Assembly: GCF_031987975.1 (NCBI RefSeq) | Contig: NZ_DALZYX010000010.1 | Span: 102,164 to 166,163, forward strand | Direction: 5' to 3' | Source: Pseudescherichia sp031987975 | GTDB lineage: Bacteria > Pseudomonadota > Gammaproteobacteria > Enterobacterales > Enterobacteriaceae | Length of the DNA: 64,000 nt | Shown: positions 25,970 to 35,319 of the stretch, piece by piece | Layout: each line of letters begins with the position of its first letter | How positions within the stretch are numbered: position 1 is the first letter of the stretch | The notes under the pieces: model-generated | Seen by the model: only the letters and a program-made list of their open reading frames with translations | Database searches by the model: none | What the model was told of the DNA's origin: nothing | Position numbers and translations under genes: made by a program

Positions 25970-28447
25970 TTAACCCTCCCTGTGGCTGGTTTTCGCCAGC
26001 AGCGTATCCCACGGCTCCCAGGGTTTCTCCGGCTCTGGTGGGGGTAACTGATAGGTGACCGTCGCGGACTCAAACGGTACGTTTTTGTGCAGGGCATACC
26101 CCTGTTCATCCAGCACACCGGCCAGCTCGCTGCCACCTTCAAAGTGGATGGTGTAGGGCGCTTTCGGTATCGGGTCACACCCGTCGAAGAAATTCAGGGC
26201 AAGATCGTATTTTCCATCACCGGGAAGGTAGGGCATCTTCACCTTTATGGTCGCCGGTGCGGTCAGATGCGTGCGCCTGATCTTCCGCGTGTAGGTCGTG
26301 TCGGTGCCGTACTCGATTTTCCCGGCGTCGATGATGAGATAGCTGCCGCCGCCGATCAGCGTCACCCGCTTTTTCCCGGCAAACAGCATGTCACTGGCGG
26401 AAAGCAGGCTCATCCTTTGCTCTGCCGAAATATGCATCTCCCCGTTCTGGGCCTGAATCTGTACCGGGCCTTCGCTGGCGTTCAGCGTCAGGCTACCTGC
26501 CTGCGCAAACAGCCCGACGCTTTCCCCCGCCAGTATCGCCGTGTTACCCGTTGCGCCACTGCTGACATCCCCTCCGGCATTCACCGCTACGTTATCAGCC
26601 GCAGCCAGCTGCATATGCTCCCCGCTGGTGAAAGCGACGCCTTCCGGGCCGTGGAAGTGGATCAGTTTATTGAGCGGCTTCAGCCGCTTATCAAACATCG
26701 CTATCTGGCTGGCGATATCGGCTTCCAGCGCCTGGGCCTGCTCTGCCGCTGCTGCCAGTTGTTTAATCTGTTCCCGGCAGATTTCAATTTCCCGCAGCGC
26801 GGTAGCCATATCCAGCACTTCACCTGTGGCTTTCGTCTGGCCGTCGGCGGTGATAAACAGCCCCTTTGCCACCCGGATCACCCCGTGCTCGTCGGTACGC
26901 AGTTCAAACCCGGAGCCACGCGGCTTATCGTGATCGTCGGTGATATGTCCCTGGTTAAGCTGGCTGGCAGCGTACGGCGTGGTCAGGGCGATATGCTCTT
27001 CGCCGCGCTGGTCTTCCATCCGCAGCTCATTTCCGCCAGCGGTTCGCAGGATGTTCTGGCTGCGATTGTCCCGGGTGACAACGTCCTGATGTTCTGAATC
27101 ATGAAACACATGAGCCATGTAGGGGCGGTCAATATCACCGCCGTCATACGCAATGCCCACTTCCGTGCCGTCCGTCAGCGGCATATGCCAGCCGTACTCA
27201 TCTCCGGCATACGGCTTCGCCTGACGCACCCACAGGAAGTTAAAACCCGGTTCTGCATCTTCACGGGAGAAATCAAGCTTCACCCGGTAGCGGCCCGAGC
27301 CGTCGAGGTGGGCATAGATGTCGTGCTTCTCCCGGCTCTCAATCCGGGCCGGAAGCGAACCGTGAATGGCCGGACGGGGGATGTCAGGCGGACGGAAGCA
27401 GAACCGTTCGCTGTAGGGCATCCCCCACACCGAAACGTGTAGACGCGAATCGCGAGAGGCGCGAAAGGAGGTGAAGGTGATGAGTACTCCATCATTCAGG
27501 TCACTGAGCGTGCTGCCTGGCGTTTCCAGTACCTGGCCGGGGGTTAGCCCGGAGGCGTTGCTGAACAGGTGCAGGCGGGCGGACTTATTCAGCTCACGCT
27601 CATGATGAAGCCGGGCAAGAAAAGCGCCGCTGCCGGTTTCCGGCTCTGACGTGGTATCGTCGCCCGCTTCCGGGAACGGACCACCATAGCAGTAATGCTC
27701 CCCGGTGGTGACGGCATCACTGCGCACGGTGACCGCTGAATCCATTGGCATGCCAGCGGTACGGTAGTTATAGTCCCGCGTTCTTACCAGCCCGGTCACC
27801 GTACTGTGCCAGGTCCGCAGCCCCCAGACCGACTCTTCCGCCCCGTCGTACAGCCCGGCAGGCTCCTGATATGGCTGCATGACGTCAAATTCATAGCCGA
27901 GCTGGCTGTCGGCAAAGATCACGGTATCCAGACCGGTAATCTCATTCGCACCACAGCGATACCAGATGCCCGTTTCTGCTAGCAGGCGCTGGATAAACTC
28001 CAGGTCACTCTCCCTCCACTGGGTCATTAGCTCCCGCTGCGGATAGTTACGTTCCAGACGGAAATCCAGGTCAGTCCCTTCGAAACCATGCACCCGCAGG
28101 ATGTGCTCTACCAGCTCCGGCACGGAGAGGTTCTGGTAGACGGCACAGCGACGGGTCAGGCTCAGCAGGTGCAGGCGGGAGGAGAGCGTCACCGCGTAGT
28201 GCGACTGATCTGCGCTGGTTCCCAGCCATTCAAAGCGGGTGATAATACCGTGCACGGTCCTGCCATGACGCATAAGCAGGCTGGCATATTTCAACAGGAC
28301 GTCGCTGCCCGTGACTTCCTGCGAGGTAGTGAACTCAATCCGCCAGGAGAAGGGGGTACTCAGCGCGTCGGTGCCGCGAAAGCGCAGCACGTCGGGTAAC
28401 ACCGGGCTGTCGTTGACTGTAAGGGTGTAGGGAGATACGGGGTCCAT
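25970..28447 (-). CDS. vgrG: Type VI secretion spike protein VgrG
   Basis: VgrG trimers form the tip of the T6SS puncturing device and carry effectors. The ATG at 28447 (MDPVSPYTLTVNDSPVLPDV), with AGGAT upstream, gives 825 residues; an upstream start at 28534 adds an unconserved stretch. In order: a gp27-like domain (with ERNYPQRELMTQWRESDLEF near residue 150), a gp5 OB fold (about 370-460, with GWHMPLTDGTEVGIAYDGGD), a DUF2345 beta-helix needle (about 530-720), and a C-terminal extension with a small transthyretin-like domain (about 740-800, DGCDPIPKAPYTIHFEGG). No catalytic extension is recognised. It is the first gene of the cassette. No T6SS structural genes occur in the window. Confidence 0.95.
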   Translation of the reverse strand: MDPVSPYTLTVNDSPVLPDVLRFRGTDALSTPFSWRIEFTTSQEVTGSDVLLKYASLLMRHGRTVHGIITRFEWLGTSADQSHYAVTLSSRLHLLSLTRRCAVYQNLSVPELVEHILRVHGFEGTDLDFRLERNYPQRELMTQWRESDLEFIQRLLAETGIWYRCGANEITGLDTVIFADSQLGYEFDVMQPYQEPAGLYDGAEESVWGLRTWHSTVTGLVRTRDYNYRTAGMPMDSAVTVRSDAVTTGEHYCYGGPFPEAGDDTTSEPETGSGAFLARLHHERELNKSARLHLFSNASGLTPGQVLETPGSTLSDLNDGVLITFTSFRASRDSRLHVSVWGMPYSERFCFRPPDIPRPAIHGSLPARIESREKHDIYAHLDGSGRYRVKLDFSREDAEPGFNFLWVRQAKPYAGDEYGWHMPLTDGTEVGIAYDGGDIDRPYMAHVFHDSEHQDVVTRDNRSQNILRTAGGNELRMEDQRGEEHIALTTPYAASQLNQGHITDDHDKPRGSGFELRTDEHGVIRVAKGLFITADGQTKATGEVLDMATALREIEICREQIKQLAAAAEQAQALEADIASQIAMFDKRLKPLNKLIHFHGPEGVAFTSGEHMQLAAADNVAVNAGGDVSSGATGNTAILAGESVGLFAQAGSLTLNASEGPVQIQAQNGEMHISAEQRMSLLSASDMLFAGKKRVTLIGGGSYLIIDAGKIEYGTDTTYTRKIRRTHLTAPATIKVKMPYLPGDGKYDLALNFFDGCDPIPKAPYTIHFEGGSELAGVLDEQGYALHKNVPFESATVTYQLPPPEPEKPWEPWDTLLAKTSHREG

Positions 28448-29062
28448 CAGCGCAATCCTGAGTATAATCAGCGAGCTGAAAATAGTCCGCTCTATAACCT
28501 TACAAAACAAGAGGAATGGCGAGGCCTGATGCAAAATTAGGAATTTGACCTCCGTCGTGTGCTTACCTGTCCCGAGCTTTGTTAAGGTTTGCAGACGAAA
28601 AGTCGTTCATAAAATTTCACCATAGTAATGCAGAGAGGCAAAGTATTACCTGAACCGCTGCGATGGTGAAGCAATTTGTTTTAGTTTTAGTTTGTTGTTC
28701 ATCTATTTTGCATAAGTTAACGCGTCGCCAATAAATAATTAGCAGGCAATGATTAATAGTATTGTGCATTAATAGGCGCGACTGTTGTGCAATATATGCC
28801 CAGGGAATGTCCGAAAAGTTACCCGAGGCAGGCAGGGCAAGAAAAGCGCAAAGTTGCGAGGCGCGTCACGCTCGCGAAACGTTTCGCTAGTCGCTTTTAG
28901 GAATGTTGCTATATGTCACATTATTACAGCCGCCGCTGCGCCATAGTATATTCAAGCCAAACAAATAATGCGGAGGTAGCCAATCATAGCAATTGATTCA
29001 GCGTCTCTTCACAGCAATGGCGGTTTTTTGTAGAATACCAATAATAATTAAACGAGGTTGTT
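28448..29062. other. 615-bp non-coding region between vgrG and ypfM
   Basis: No convincing gene is seen. The region is AT-rich and must hold the promoter of the vgrG cassette (leftward) and that of ypfM (rightward). It contains the perfect 14-bp palindrome GCGAAACGTTTCGC (28874-28887) enclosed by AAAAGCG (28842-28848) and CGCTTTT (28892-28898), which could form a structured RNA or a protein-binding site. The cassette's right junction with core DNA probably lies here. Confidence 0.5.
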
Positions 29063-29122
29063 ATGATTGAGCATGAACTGGGGAACTGGAAAGATTTTAT
29101 CGAAGGTATGCTTCGTAAATAA
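29063..29122 (+). CDS. ypfM: Small protein YpfM (19 aa)
   Basis: This short frame reads MIEHELGNWKDFIEGMLRK and stops at TAA. From memory it differs from E. coli YpfM at two of 19 positions, and E. coli ypfM also lies beside acrD. The ribosome site AACGAGGTTGTT precedes the ATG. The peptide is amphipathic and probably helical. Its role is unknown. It is transcribed toward acrD and ends at a shared terminator. Confidence 0.85.
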   Translation: MIEHELGNWKDFIEGMLRK

Positions 29123-29188
29123 TTCCAGATACGCACTAAGAAAGAAGCACTATAATAAAAGAAGCGTGAACAATATCACGCAACAGCG

Positions 29189-29215
29189 AGGCGGCCACTG
29201 TGGGCCGCCTTTTTT
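29189..29215. terminator. Terminator between ypfM and acrD
   Basis: AGGCGGCC and GGCCGCCT form an 8-bp stem with a 6-nt loop, followed by TTTTTGTT on the plus strand. It terminates ypfM and may also serve acrD from the other side, whose stop codon is at 29221. Confidence 0.85.
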
Positions 29216-29220
29216 GTTGT

Positions 29221-32200
29221 TCAATCTTCCTGACGCTCTTTGAGCGGGAAGCGCTGACGCACCAGCACGAAGAAAAGCGGCACAAAGAAGATCGCCAGCA
29301 CGGTAGCGGAGATCATCCCGCCCATTACCCCGGTTCCCACCGCGTGTTGGCTACCGGAGCCAGCGCCGCTGCTGGTGGCCATCGGCAGGACACCAAAGAT
29401 AAACGCCAGCGAGGTCATCAGGATCGGCCGCAGGCGCTGGTGACAAGCGTGTAGCGTCGCCGAGAGCAGATCCTGGCCTTTAGCGTTCATCTCGTTGGCA
29501 AACTCGACGATAAGAATGGCGTTTTTCGCCGATAGCCCAATGACGGTGAGCAGCCCCACCTGGAAGTAGACGTCATTCTCCAGGCCGCGCATCCAGGTCG
29601 CCAGCAGGGCGCCGATCACCCCGAGCGGTACCACCAGCATCACCGAGAAGGGTACCGACCAGCTCTCATAGAGTGCCGCCAGGCAGAGGAAGACCACCAG
29701 CAGCGAGATAGCATACAGCGCCGGAGCCTGCGCGCCGGAGAGCCGCTCCTGGTAGGACATAGCGGTCCACTCAAGGCCAAAGCTACCGGGCAGCTGGCTC
29801 ACCAGCTTCTCCATAATGTCCATGGCGGTACCGGTACTGACCCCGGTCCCAGCCTCACCGACAATCTCTACGGCGGAGTAGCCGTTGTAGCGCTCCAGGC
29901 GCGGAGAGCCGGTCTCCCAGCGGGAAGTGGCAAAGGCAGAGAAGGGCACCATGCTCCCAGCGCTGTTACGCACGTACCACAGGTTAATGTCATCCGGCAG
30001 CATGCGGTACTTCGCCGCCGCCTGGACGTAGACCTTCTTCACGCGTCCGCGATCCATAAAGTCATTCACGTAGCTGGAGCCCCAGGCGGTTTGCAGCGTG
30101 TCGTTGATATCATCGATAGAGACGCCGAGCGCCTGGGCCTTATGCTGATCGATATCGATCTGTAACTGCGGGCTGTCATCGAGGCCGTTGTGACGTACGC
30201 GGGCGAGGGACGGATCGCGCCCGGCCAGCTCCAGCAGCTTGTCGCGAGCAGCCATCAGCGCGTCATGTCCGGCTCCGGCGTGATCCTGTAGCTCCATATC
30301 AAACCCGGCGGAGCTGCCGAGGCCGCTGATAGCCGGTGGGCTGCTGGCAAAAACCCGCGCCTCGTTGATATCGCGAAACGCCTTCGTAGCACGATCGATA
30401 ATGGCAAACGAGCTACCGGTTTTGGGGTCGCGCTCGTCCCAATCCTTCAGGCGGACAAACATACGCGCCACGTTCTGGCCGTTGCCGCCCGGCCCGGAGC
30501 CGATGGTGGCGAAGACCGACATGACGTTATCTTTCTCGTGGGTCGAGAAGTATGCTTCTACCTTCTCTACCACCTTCAGCGTCTGCTGCTGGGTCGCGCC
30601 GCTGGGGAGCTGCACCGAGGTGGTGAACATGCCGCGATCCTCCTGCGGCAGAAACGAGGTCGGCAGGCGCAGGAAGAGAAACACCATGCCGCCGAGTAGC
30701 AGGGCGTAGATCAGCATCCAGCGCAGGCTGCGGTGGAGAATTTTGGCGACGCCGGACTCGTAGCGCGCCGCGCTGCGGTTAAACATCCGGTTAAACCAGC
30801 CGAAAAAGCCCGTCTGTCCGTGCTGCTCCCCTTTGTTTATCGGCTTGAGCAGGGTCGCGCAGAGCGCCGGGGTGAGGATCATCGCCACCAGCACCGACAG
30901 CACCATTGCTGCCACGATGGTGATCGAAAACTGGCGATAGATCGCCCCGGTAGTGCCGCCAAAGAAGGCCATTGGCACGAACACCGCCGACAGCACCATC
31001 GCGATACCCACCAGCGCGCCCTGGATCTGGCCCATCGATTTACGCGTGGCCTGGCGCGGGGACAGCCCCTCCTCGCTCATGATGCGCTCGACGTTCTCCA
31101 CCACCACGATGGCGTCATCCACCAGCAGGCCAATGGCCAGCACCATAGCGAACATGGTCAGGGTATTGATGCTGTAGCCAAAGGCGTAGAGTACGGCGAA
31201 GGTACCGAGCAGCACCACCGGCACGGCAATGGTCGGGATAAGGGTCGCGCGGAAGTTTTGCAGAAAAAGGTACATCACCAGGAAGACCAGCGCGATGGCC
31301 TCCAGCAGGGTTTTCACTACGTCGATAATCGAGGCTTTAACGAAGGAGGTGGTCTCGTAGGCTACCTTGTACTCCAGGCCGTGAGGAAAGAAGTGCGACA
31401 GCTCGTCGAGCCGGTTGAGCACCAGGTTCGCCGTCTCCATCTCGTTAGCCCCGGAGGCCAGCTTGACGCCGAGACCGGAGGCCGCCTTGCCGTTAAAGCG
31501 GCTCAGGTAGTCATACTTCTCTGCGCCCATCTCCACCTGCGCGACGTCACCGAGGCGCACCTCAGAGCCGTCCTGGTTAACCCGCAGGGTGATGTTGCGA
31601 AACTGCTCTGGGGTTTCTAACAGTGACTGGGCGTTGATGGTGGCGTTCAGCGCCTGCTTGTCCACCGACGGGGTGCCGCCCAGTTGGCCGACGGCGATCT
31701 GCGCGTTCTGCGCCTCAATAGCATCGGTTACATCCTTTGCCGTCAGCTGAACGCTGTTCAGGCGGGCCGGATCGAGCCAAATACGCATTGAATACTGCGA
31801 GCCGTAGGCGTCGATGTCGCCCACGCCGTTAACCCGGCTGAGGGGATCCTGAATGTTACTTGCGACATAGTCGGCGATATCCTGCTTATCCATCGAGCCG
31901 TCCGTAGAGACGAAGGCGATGGTCAGGATATTGGTATCGCCGGTTTTACGTACCGTTACGCCCTGGTTCTGCACCGCCTGGGGCAGCTTGCGCATCGCCG
32001 ACTGGAGCTGGTTCTGCACCTGCTGCACCGCCTCGTCAGGATCGGTTCCCGCGGTAAAGCTGAGGGTCACCGTCGCCTGTCCAGTGGCGCTGCTTTGCGA
32101 GGACATGTACATCAGGTTATCCAGCCCGGTCATGTTTTGCTCAATGACCTGGGTAACGGTATTCTCCAGCGTTTGTGCGGAGGCGCCGGGATAGTTGGCC

Positions 32201-32337
32201 GTGATCCGCACGTTGGGCGGGGCCAGATCGGGATACTGCTCGACAGGCAGCGAAAGAATGGCCAGCGTGCCGGTGAGGCACAAAATGATAGCTAACACCC
32301 AGGCGAAAATTGGGCGATCAATAAAGAAATTCGCCAT
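29221..32337 (-). CDS. acrD: RND multidrug efflux pump AcrD
   Basis: AcrD is the inner-membrane RND transporter that exports aminoglycosides and other amphiphilic, anionic compounds with AcrA and TolC. The 1038 residues compare with 1037 in E. coli. It starts MANFFIDRPIFAWVLAIILC. The proton-relay residues are present: the Asp pair in GLLVDDAIVVVEN (about 407-408) and the Lys in GLSAKNAILIVEFA (about 940). Twelve membrane segments and two large periplasmic loops fit the family. In E. coli it responds to BaeR and CpxR; sites were not resolved here. It stands alone, without a membrane-fusion gene, as in E. coli. Confidence 0.96.
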   Translation of the reverse strand: MANFFIDRPIFAWVLAIILCLTGTLAILSLPVEQYPDLAPPNVRITANYPGASAQTLENTVTQVIEQNMTGLDNLMYMSSQSSATGQATVTLSFTAGTDPDEAVQQVQNQLQSAMRKLPQAVQNQGVTVRKTGDTNILTIAFVSTDGSMDKQDIADYVASNIQDPLSRVNGVGDIDAYGSQYSMRIWLDPARLNSVQLTAKDVTDAIEAQNAQIAVGQLGGTPSVDKQALNATINAQSLLETPEQFRNITLRVNQDGSEVRLGDVAQVEMGAEKYDYLSRFNGKAASGLGVKLASGANEMETANLVLNRLDELSHFFPHGLEYKVAYETTSFVKASIIDVVKTLLEAIALVFLVMYLFLQNFRATLIPTIAVPVVLLGTFAVLYAFGYSINTLTMFAMVLAIGLLVDDAIVVVENVERIMSEEGLSPRQATRKSMGQIQGALVGIAMVLSAVFVPMAFFGGTTGAIYRQFSITIVAAMVLSVLVAMILTPALCATLLKPINKGEQHGQTGFFGWFNRMFNRSAARYESGVAKILHRSLRWMLIYALLLGGMVFLFLRLPTSFLPQEDRGMFTTSVQLPSGATQQQTLKVVEKVEAYFSTHEKDNVMSVFATIGSGPGGNGQNVARMFVRLKDWDERDPKTGSSFAIIDRATKAFRDINEARVFASSPPAISGLGSSAGFDMELQDHAGAGHDALMAARDKLLELAGRDPSLARVRHNGLDDSPQLQIDIDQHKAQALGVSIDDINDTLQTAWGSSYVNDFMDRGRVKKVYVQAAAKYRMLPDDINLWYVRNSAGSMVPFSAFATSRWETGSPRLERYNGYSAVEIVGEAGTGVSTGTAMDIMEKLVSQLPGSFGLEWTAMSYQERLSGAQAPALYAISLLVVFLCLAALYESWSVPFSVMLVVPLGVIGALLATWMRGLENDVYFQVGLLTVIGLSAKNAILIVEFANEMNAKGQDLLSATLHACHQRLRPILMTSLAFIFGVLPMATSSGAGSGSQHAVGTGVMGGMISATVLAIFFVPLFFVLVRQRFPLKERQED

Positions 32338-32598
32338 CAGAAGTGAGACCTCTTTTATTGTGCTTTCTAACTCAACATTGCTTTATCCCACTTTAACGGC
32401 AATCGCCTGACTAAACGTGGAGAAAAAAAGGAGAAAGTGTAAATTATCACGCCGCATGATGACCCAGGGGAAATAAATTGATCTGGCACAGGAACGGAGA
32501 AGATAGATAACCATCCTGGGCATATGGACATTGCCTCTCTTTAACGACGTCGGTAAACAGAGAAACATAAGATTTACTGGATCAGACAAGAAGGTGCC

Positions 32599-34581
32599 AT
32601 GAATCGTTTTGTTATGGCGAATAGCCAGCAATGTATAGGATGTCGTGCCTGTGAAGTCGCCTGCGTGATGGCGCATAACGGTGAACAGCATGTATTGAGC
32701 AGCGCGCAGTTTCATCCGCGCATCACCGTTGTGAAGCATCAGCGGCAGAGCGGGGCGGTAACCTGCCACCACTGCGAGGCCGCCCCCTGCGCCCGGAGCT
32801 GCCCCAACGGCGCAATTAGCCGGGTCAGCGACAGTGTTCAGGTCGATCAGCAGAAGTGTATCGGCTGTAAATCCTGCGTCGTGGCCTGCCCCTTTGGCAC
32901 CATGCAGGTATTGGTTACCTCAACAGGAGAGAGCCAGCTCAACGCCACGGCGCACAAGTGCGATCTCTGCCTGACGCGCCCCGACGGCCCTGCCTGCGTA
33001 GAAAACTGTCCGGCCGATGCGCTGCGGCTGGTAACCAGTGAAACGCTGGCGGCTCAGGTCAAAGCGCGCCGCCTGCGTACGGCCTGCCAGCAGGCGATGC
33101 CGTGGCGCAGCGAGGCCCCTATACTGCCCGACCGGCGTAAGATCGTGCAGATGCAGGCCACGCCCGCCCGCGGCGAGCCGGATAAACTTGCGGCCGAGGC
33201 GCGCAAACACCATTTCGCTGAAATCTACCTGCCTTTTCGCACTGCCCAGGCGCAGCGTGAGGCCCAGCGCTGCCTGACGTGCGGGGAGCACAGCATTTGT
33301 GAGTGGACCTGCCCGCTGCATAACCACATTCCGCAGTGGATCGCACAGGTAAAGGCGGGAAACATTGCGGCGGCAGTTGAGCTATCGCACCAGACCAACT
33401 GCCTGCCGGAAATAACGGGCCGCGTCTGCCCGCAGGATCGGCTCTGCGAGGGAGCCTGCACGGTGCGCGACGACTATGGCGCGGTGACCATCGGCAATAT
33501 TGAGCGCTATATCTCTGACCAGGCGCTGGCGCAGGGCTGGCGGCCCGATCTGCATCAGGTTGCACCGGTTGATAAGCGGGTGGCGATTGTCGGGGCTGGC
33601 CCGGCCGGGCTAGCCTGCGCCGACGTGCTGGCTCGCCACGGGGTGAGCGCCACGGTATTCGATCGCCATCCAGAGATTGGCGGCCTGCTGACCTTCGGGA
33701 TCCCGGCCTTTAAGCTGGATAAATCTCTACTCGCCCGCCGTCGGGAAATCTTCTCCGGGATGGGGATCCGTTTCGAGCTTAACTGTGAGGTAGGCAAAGA
33801 CGTGGCGCTGGAGAGCCTGCTCAACGACTACGACGCGGTGTTTGTTGGCGTTGGCACCTACCGCTCCATGAAAGCCAATCTGCCCAATGAGGATGCGCCG
33901 GGGGTTTACGATGCGCTGCCATTTTTAATCGCCAATACAAAGCATTTGATGTCTTTGCCGCAAACCGCTGACGCGCCGTACATTAATACCGAGGGGCTGA
34001 ACGTAGTGGTGCTGGGCGGCGGCGATACGGCGATGGACTGCGTGCGTACCGCTCTACGCCACGGGGCGAGCCGGGTGACCTGCGCCTACCGTCGCGACGA
34101 GGCCAATATGCCCGGCTCGAAGAAAGAGGTTAAAAATGCCCGCGAAGAGGGAGCCGAATTTGAGTTTAACGTCCAGCCGCTCACGCTGGAGCTGGACGAC
34201 AGCGGCAGCGTCTGCGGTGTACGGATGCAGCGTACTGCGCTGGGCGAGCCGGATAGTAACGGTCGCCGCCGTCCGGTGCCTATCGCTGGCAGTGAGTTCG
34301 TCATGCCTGCGGATGCGGTGATCATGGCCTTTGGTTTTAATCCTCACGCAATGCCCTGGCTGGAGCAGCATGGCGTGGTGATGGATAGCTGGGGCCGCAT
34401 CGCCGCCGGCGTTGAGAGCCGCTACCGCTCCCAGACCAGCAATGTGAAAATCTTCGCCGGAGGCGACGCGGTACGCGGGGCGGATCTGGTGGTTACAGCG
34501 ATGGCGGAGGGGCGGCACGCGGCGCAGGGGATGCTGGCCTGGATGGGGGTAGAGCACGACAAGGCAGGCCTCAGGGCGTAA
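32599..34581 (+). CDS. aegA: Putative iron-sulfur oxidoreductase AegA
   Basis: The 660-residue protein joins an N-terminal ferredoxin-like part to a GltD-like flavin domain. The first ~190 residues have several 4Fe-4S cysteine clusters, such as CIGCRACEVAC (about residue 13), CHHCEAAPCARSCP and CIGCKSCVVACP. From about residue 225 comes the glutamate-synthase small-subunit type domain: CLTCGEHSICEWTCP, then the FAD site VAIVGAGPAGLACADVLA (about 327) and the NADPH site VVVLGGGDTAMDC (about 470). In E. coli it has been linked to anaerobic urate breakdown. It diverges from acrD. Confidence 0.94.
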   Translation: MNRFVMANSQQCIGCRACEVACVMAHNGEQHVLSSAQFHPRITVVKHQRQSGAVTCHHCEAAPCARSCPNGAISRVSDSVQVDQQKCIGCKSCVVACPFGTMQVLVTSTGESQLNATAHKCDLCLTRPDGPACVENCPADALRLVTSETLAAQVKARRLRTACQQAMPWRSEAPILPDRRKIVQMQATPARGEPDKLAAEARKHHFAEIYLPFRTAQAQREAQRCLTCGEHSICEWTCPLHNHIPQWIAQVKAGNIAAAVELSHQTNCLPEITGRVCPQDRLCEGACTVRDDYGAVTIGNIERYISDQALAQGWRPDLHQVAPVDKRVAIVGAGPAGLACADVLARHGVSATVFDRHPEIGGLLTFGIPAFKLDKSLLARRREIFSGMGIRFELNCEVGKDVALESLLNDYDAVFVGVGTYRSMKANLPNEDAPGVYDALPFLIANTKHLMSLPQTADAPYINTEGLNVVVLGGGDTAMDCVRTALRHGASRVTCAYRRDEANMPGSKKEVKNAREEGAEFEFNVQPLTLELDDSGSVCGVRMQRTALGEPDSNGRRRPVPIAGSEFVMPADAVIMAFGFNPHAMPWLEQHGVVMDSWGRIAAGVESRYRSQTSNVKIFAGGDAVRGADLVVTAMAEGRHAAQGMLAWMGVEHDKAGLRA

Positions 34582-34614
34582 GATAGGTATTTGCATTCAT
34601 CTTTTGGGGCCTGT

Positions 34615-35190
34615 ATGTCGCTGAAAATAGACGTTATCAAAGATAAGATCCTCTCTGACAATTACTTTGTGTTACGCAATATCACCTACGATCTGACCCG
34701 TCGCAACGGGGAGGTGATCCGCCACCGCCGCGAGGTGTACGATCGCGGCAACGGGGCGACCATTCTCCTCTACAACAGAGAAAAGCGCAGCGTGGTGCTG
34801 GTCCGCCAGTTCCGCATTGCCACCTGGGTCAATGGCAACGAAGATGGTCGGCTGATTGAGCCGTGCGCCGGTCTGCTGGACAACGACGAGCCGGAAGTCT
34901 GCGCACGCAAAGAGGCCATTGAGGAGACGGGGTATCAGGTGGGTGAGGTACGTAAGGTCTTTGAGCTGTATATGTCCCCTGGCGGCGTCACCGAAATCGT
35001 CCACTTCTTTATTGCTGAATACAGCGACAGTCTGAAGGCAAATGGCGGCGGCGGCGTAGAAGATGAGGATATTGAAGTACTTGAGATGCCTTTCACCCAG
35101 GCGCTGGAAGCAGTAGCCAGCGGCGAGATACGCGACGCTAAGGCGGTGATATTGCTGCAATATTTACAGGCTTCCGGACTAATGTCTTGA
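34615..35190 (+). CDS. nudK: GDP-mannose pyrophosphatase NudK
   Basis: NudK hydrolyses GDP-mannose to GMP and mannose 1-phosphate. The ATG at 34615 gives MSLKIDVIKDKILSDNYF and 191 residues as in E. coli; the frame start at 34591 is not conserved. The Nudix box is complete, starting GLLDNDEPEVCARKEAIEE and running through TGYQ (about residues 85-107). It lies 33 bp after aegA and may be co-transcribed. Confidence 0.95.
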   Translation: MSLKIDVIKDKILSDNYFVLRNITYDLTRRNGEVIRHRREVYDRGNGATILLYNREKRSVVLVRQFRIATWVNGNEDGRLIEPCAGLLDNDEPEVCARKEAIEETGYQVGEVRKVFELYMSPGGVTEIVHFFIAEYSDSLKANGGGGVEDEDIEVLEMPFTQALEAVASGEIRDAKAVILLQYLQASGLMS

Positions 35191-35319
35191 TATTAATCGG
35201 GTTAATAACATGCATTTAGAATAAATCTATCCGATAAATCCGATTGAGTCAGCTACCCCTGGACGACGAAGATACCGCTGTTTACTCGCTATGCTTCTAC
35301 TTCTGGGGTTGTACCGTTC

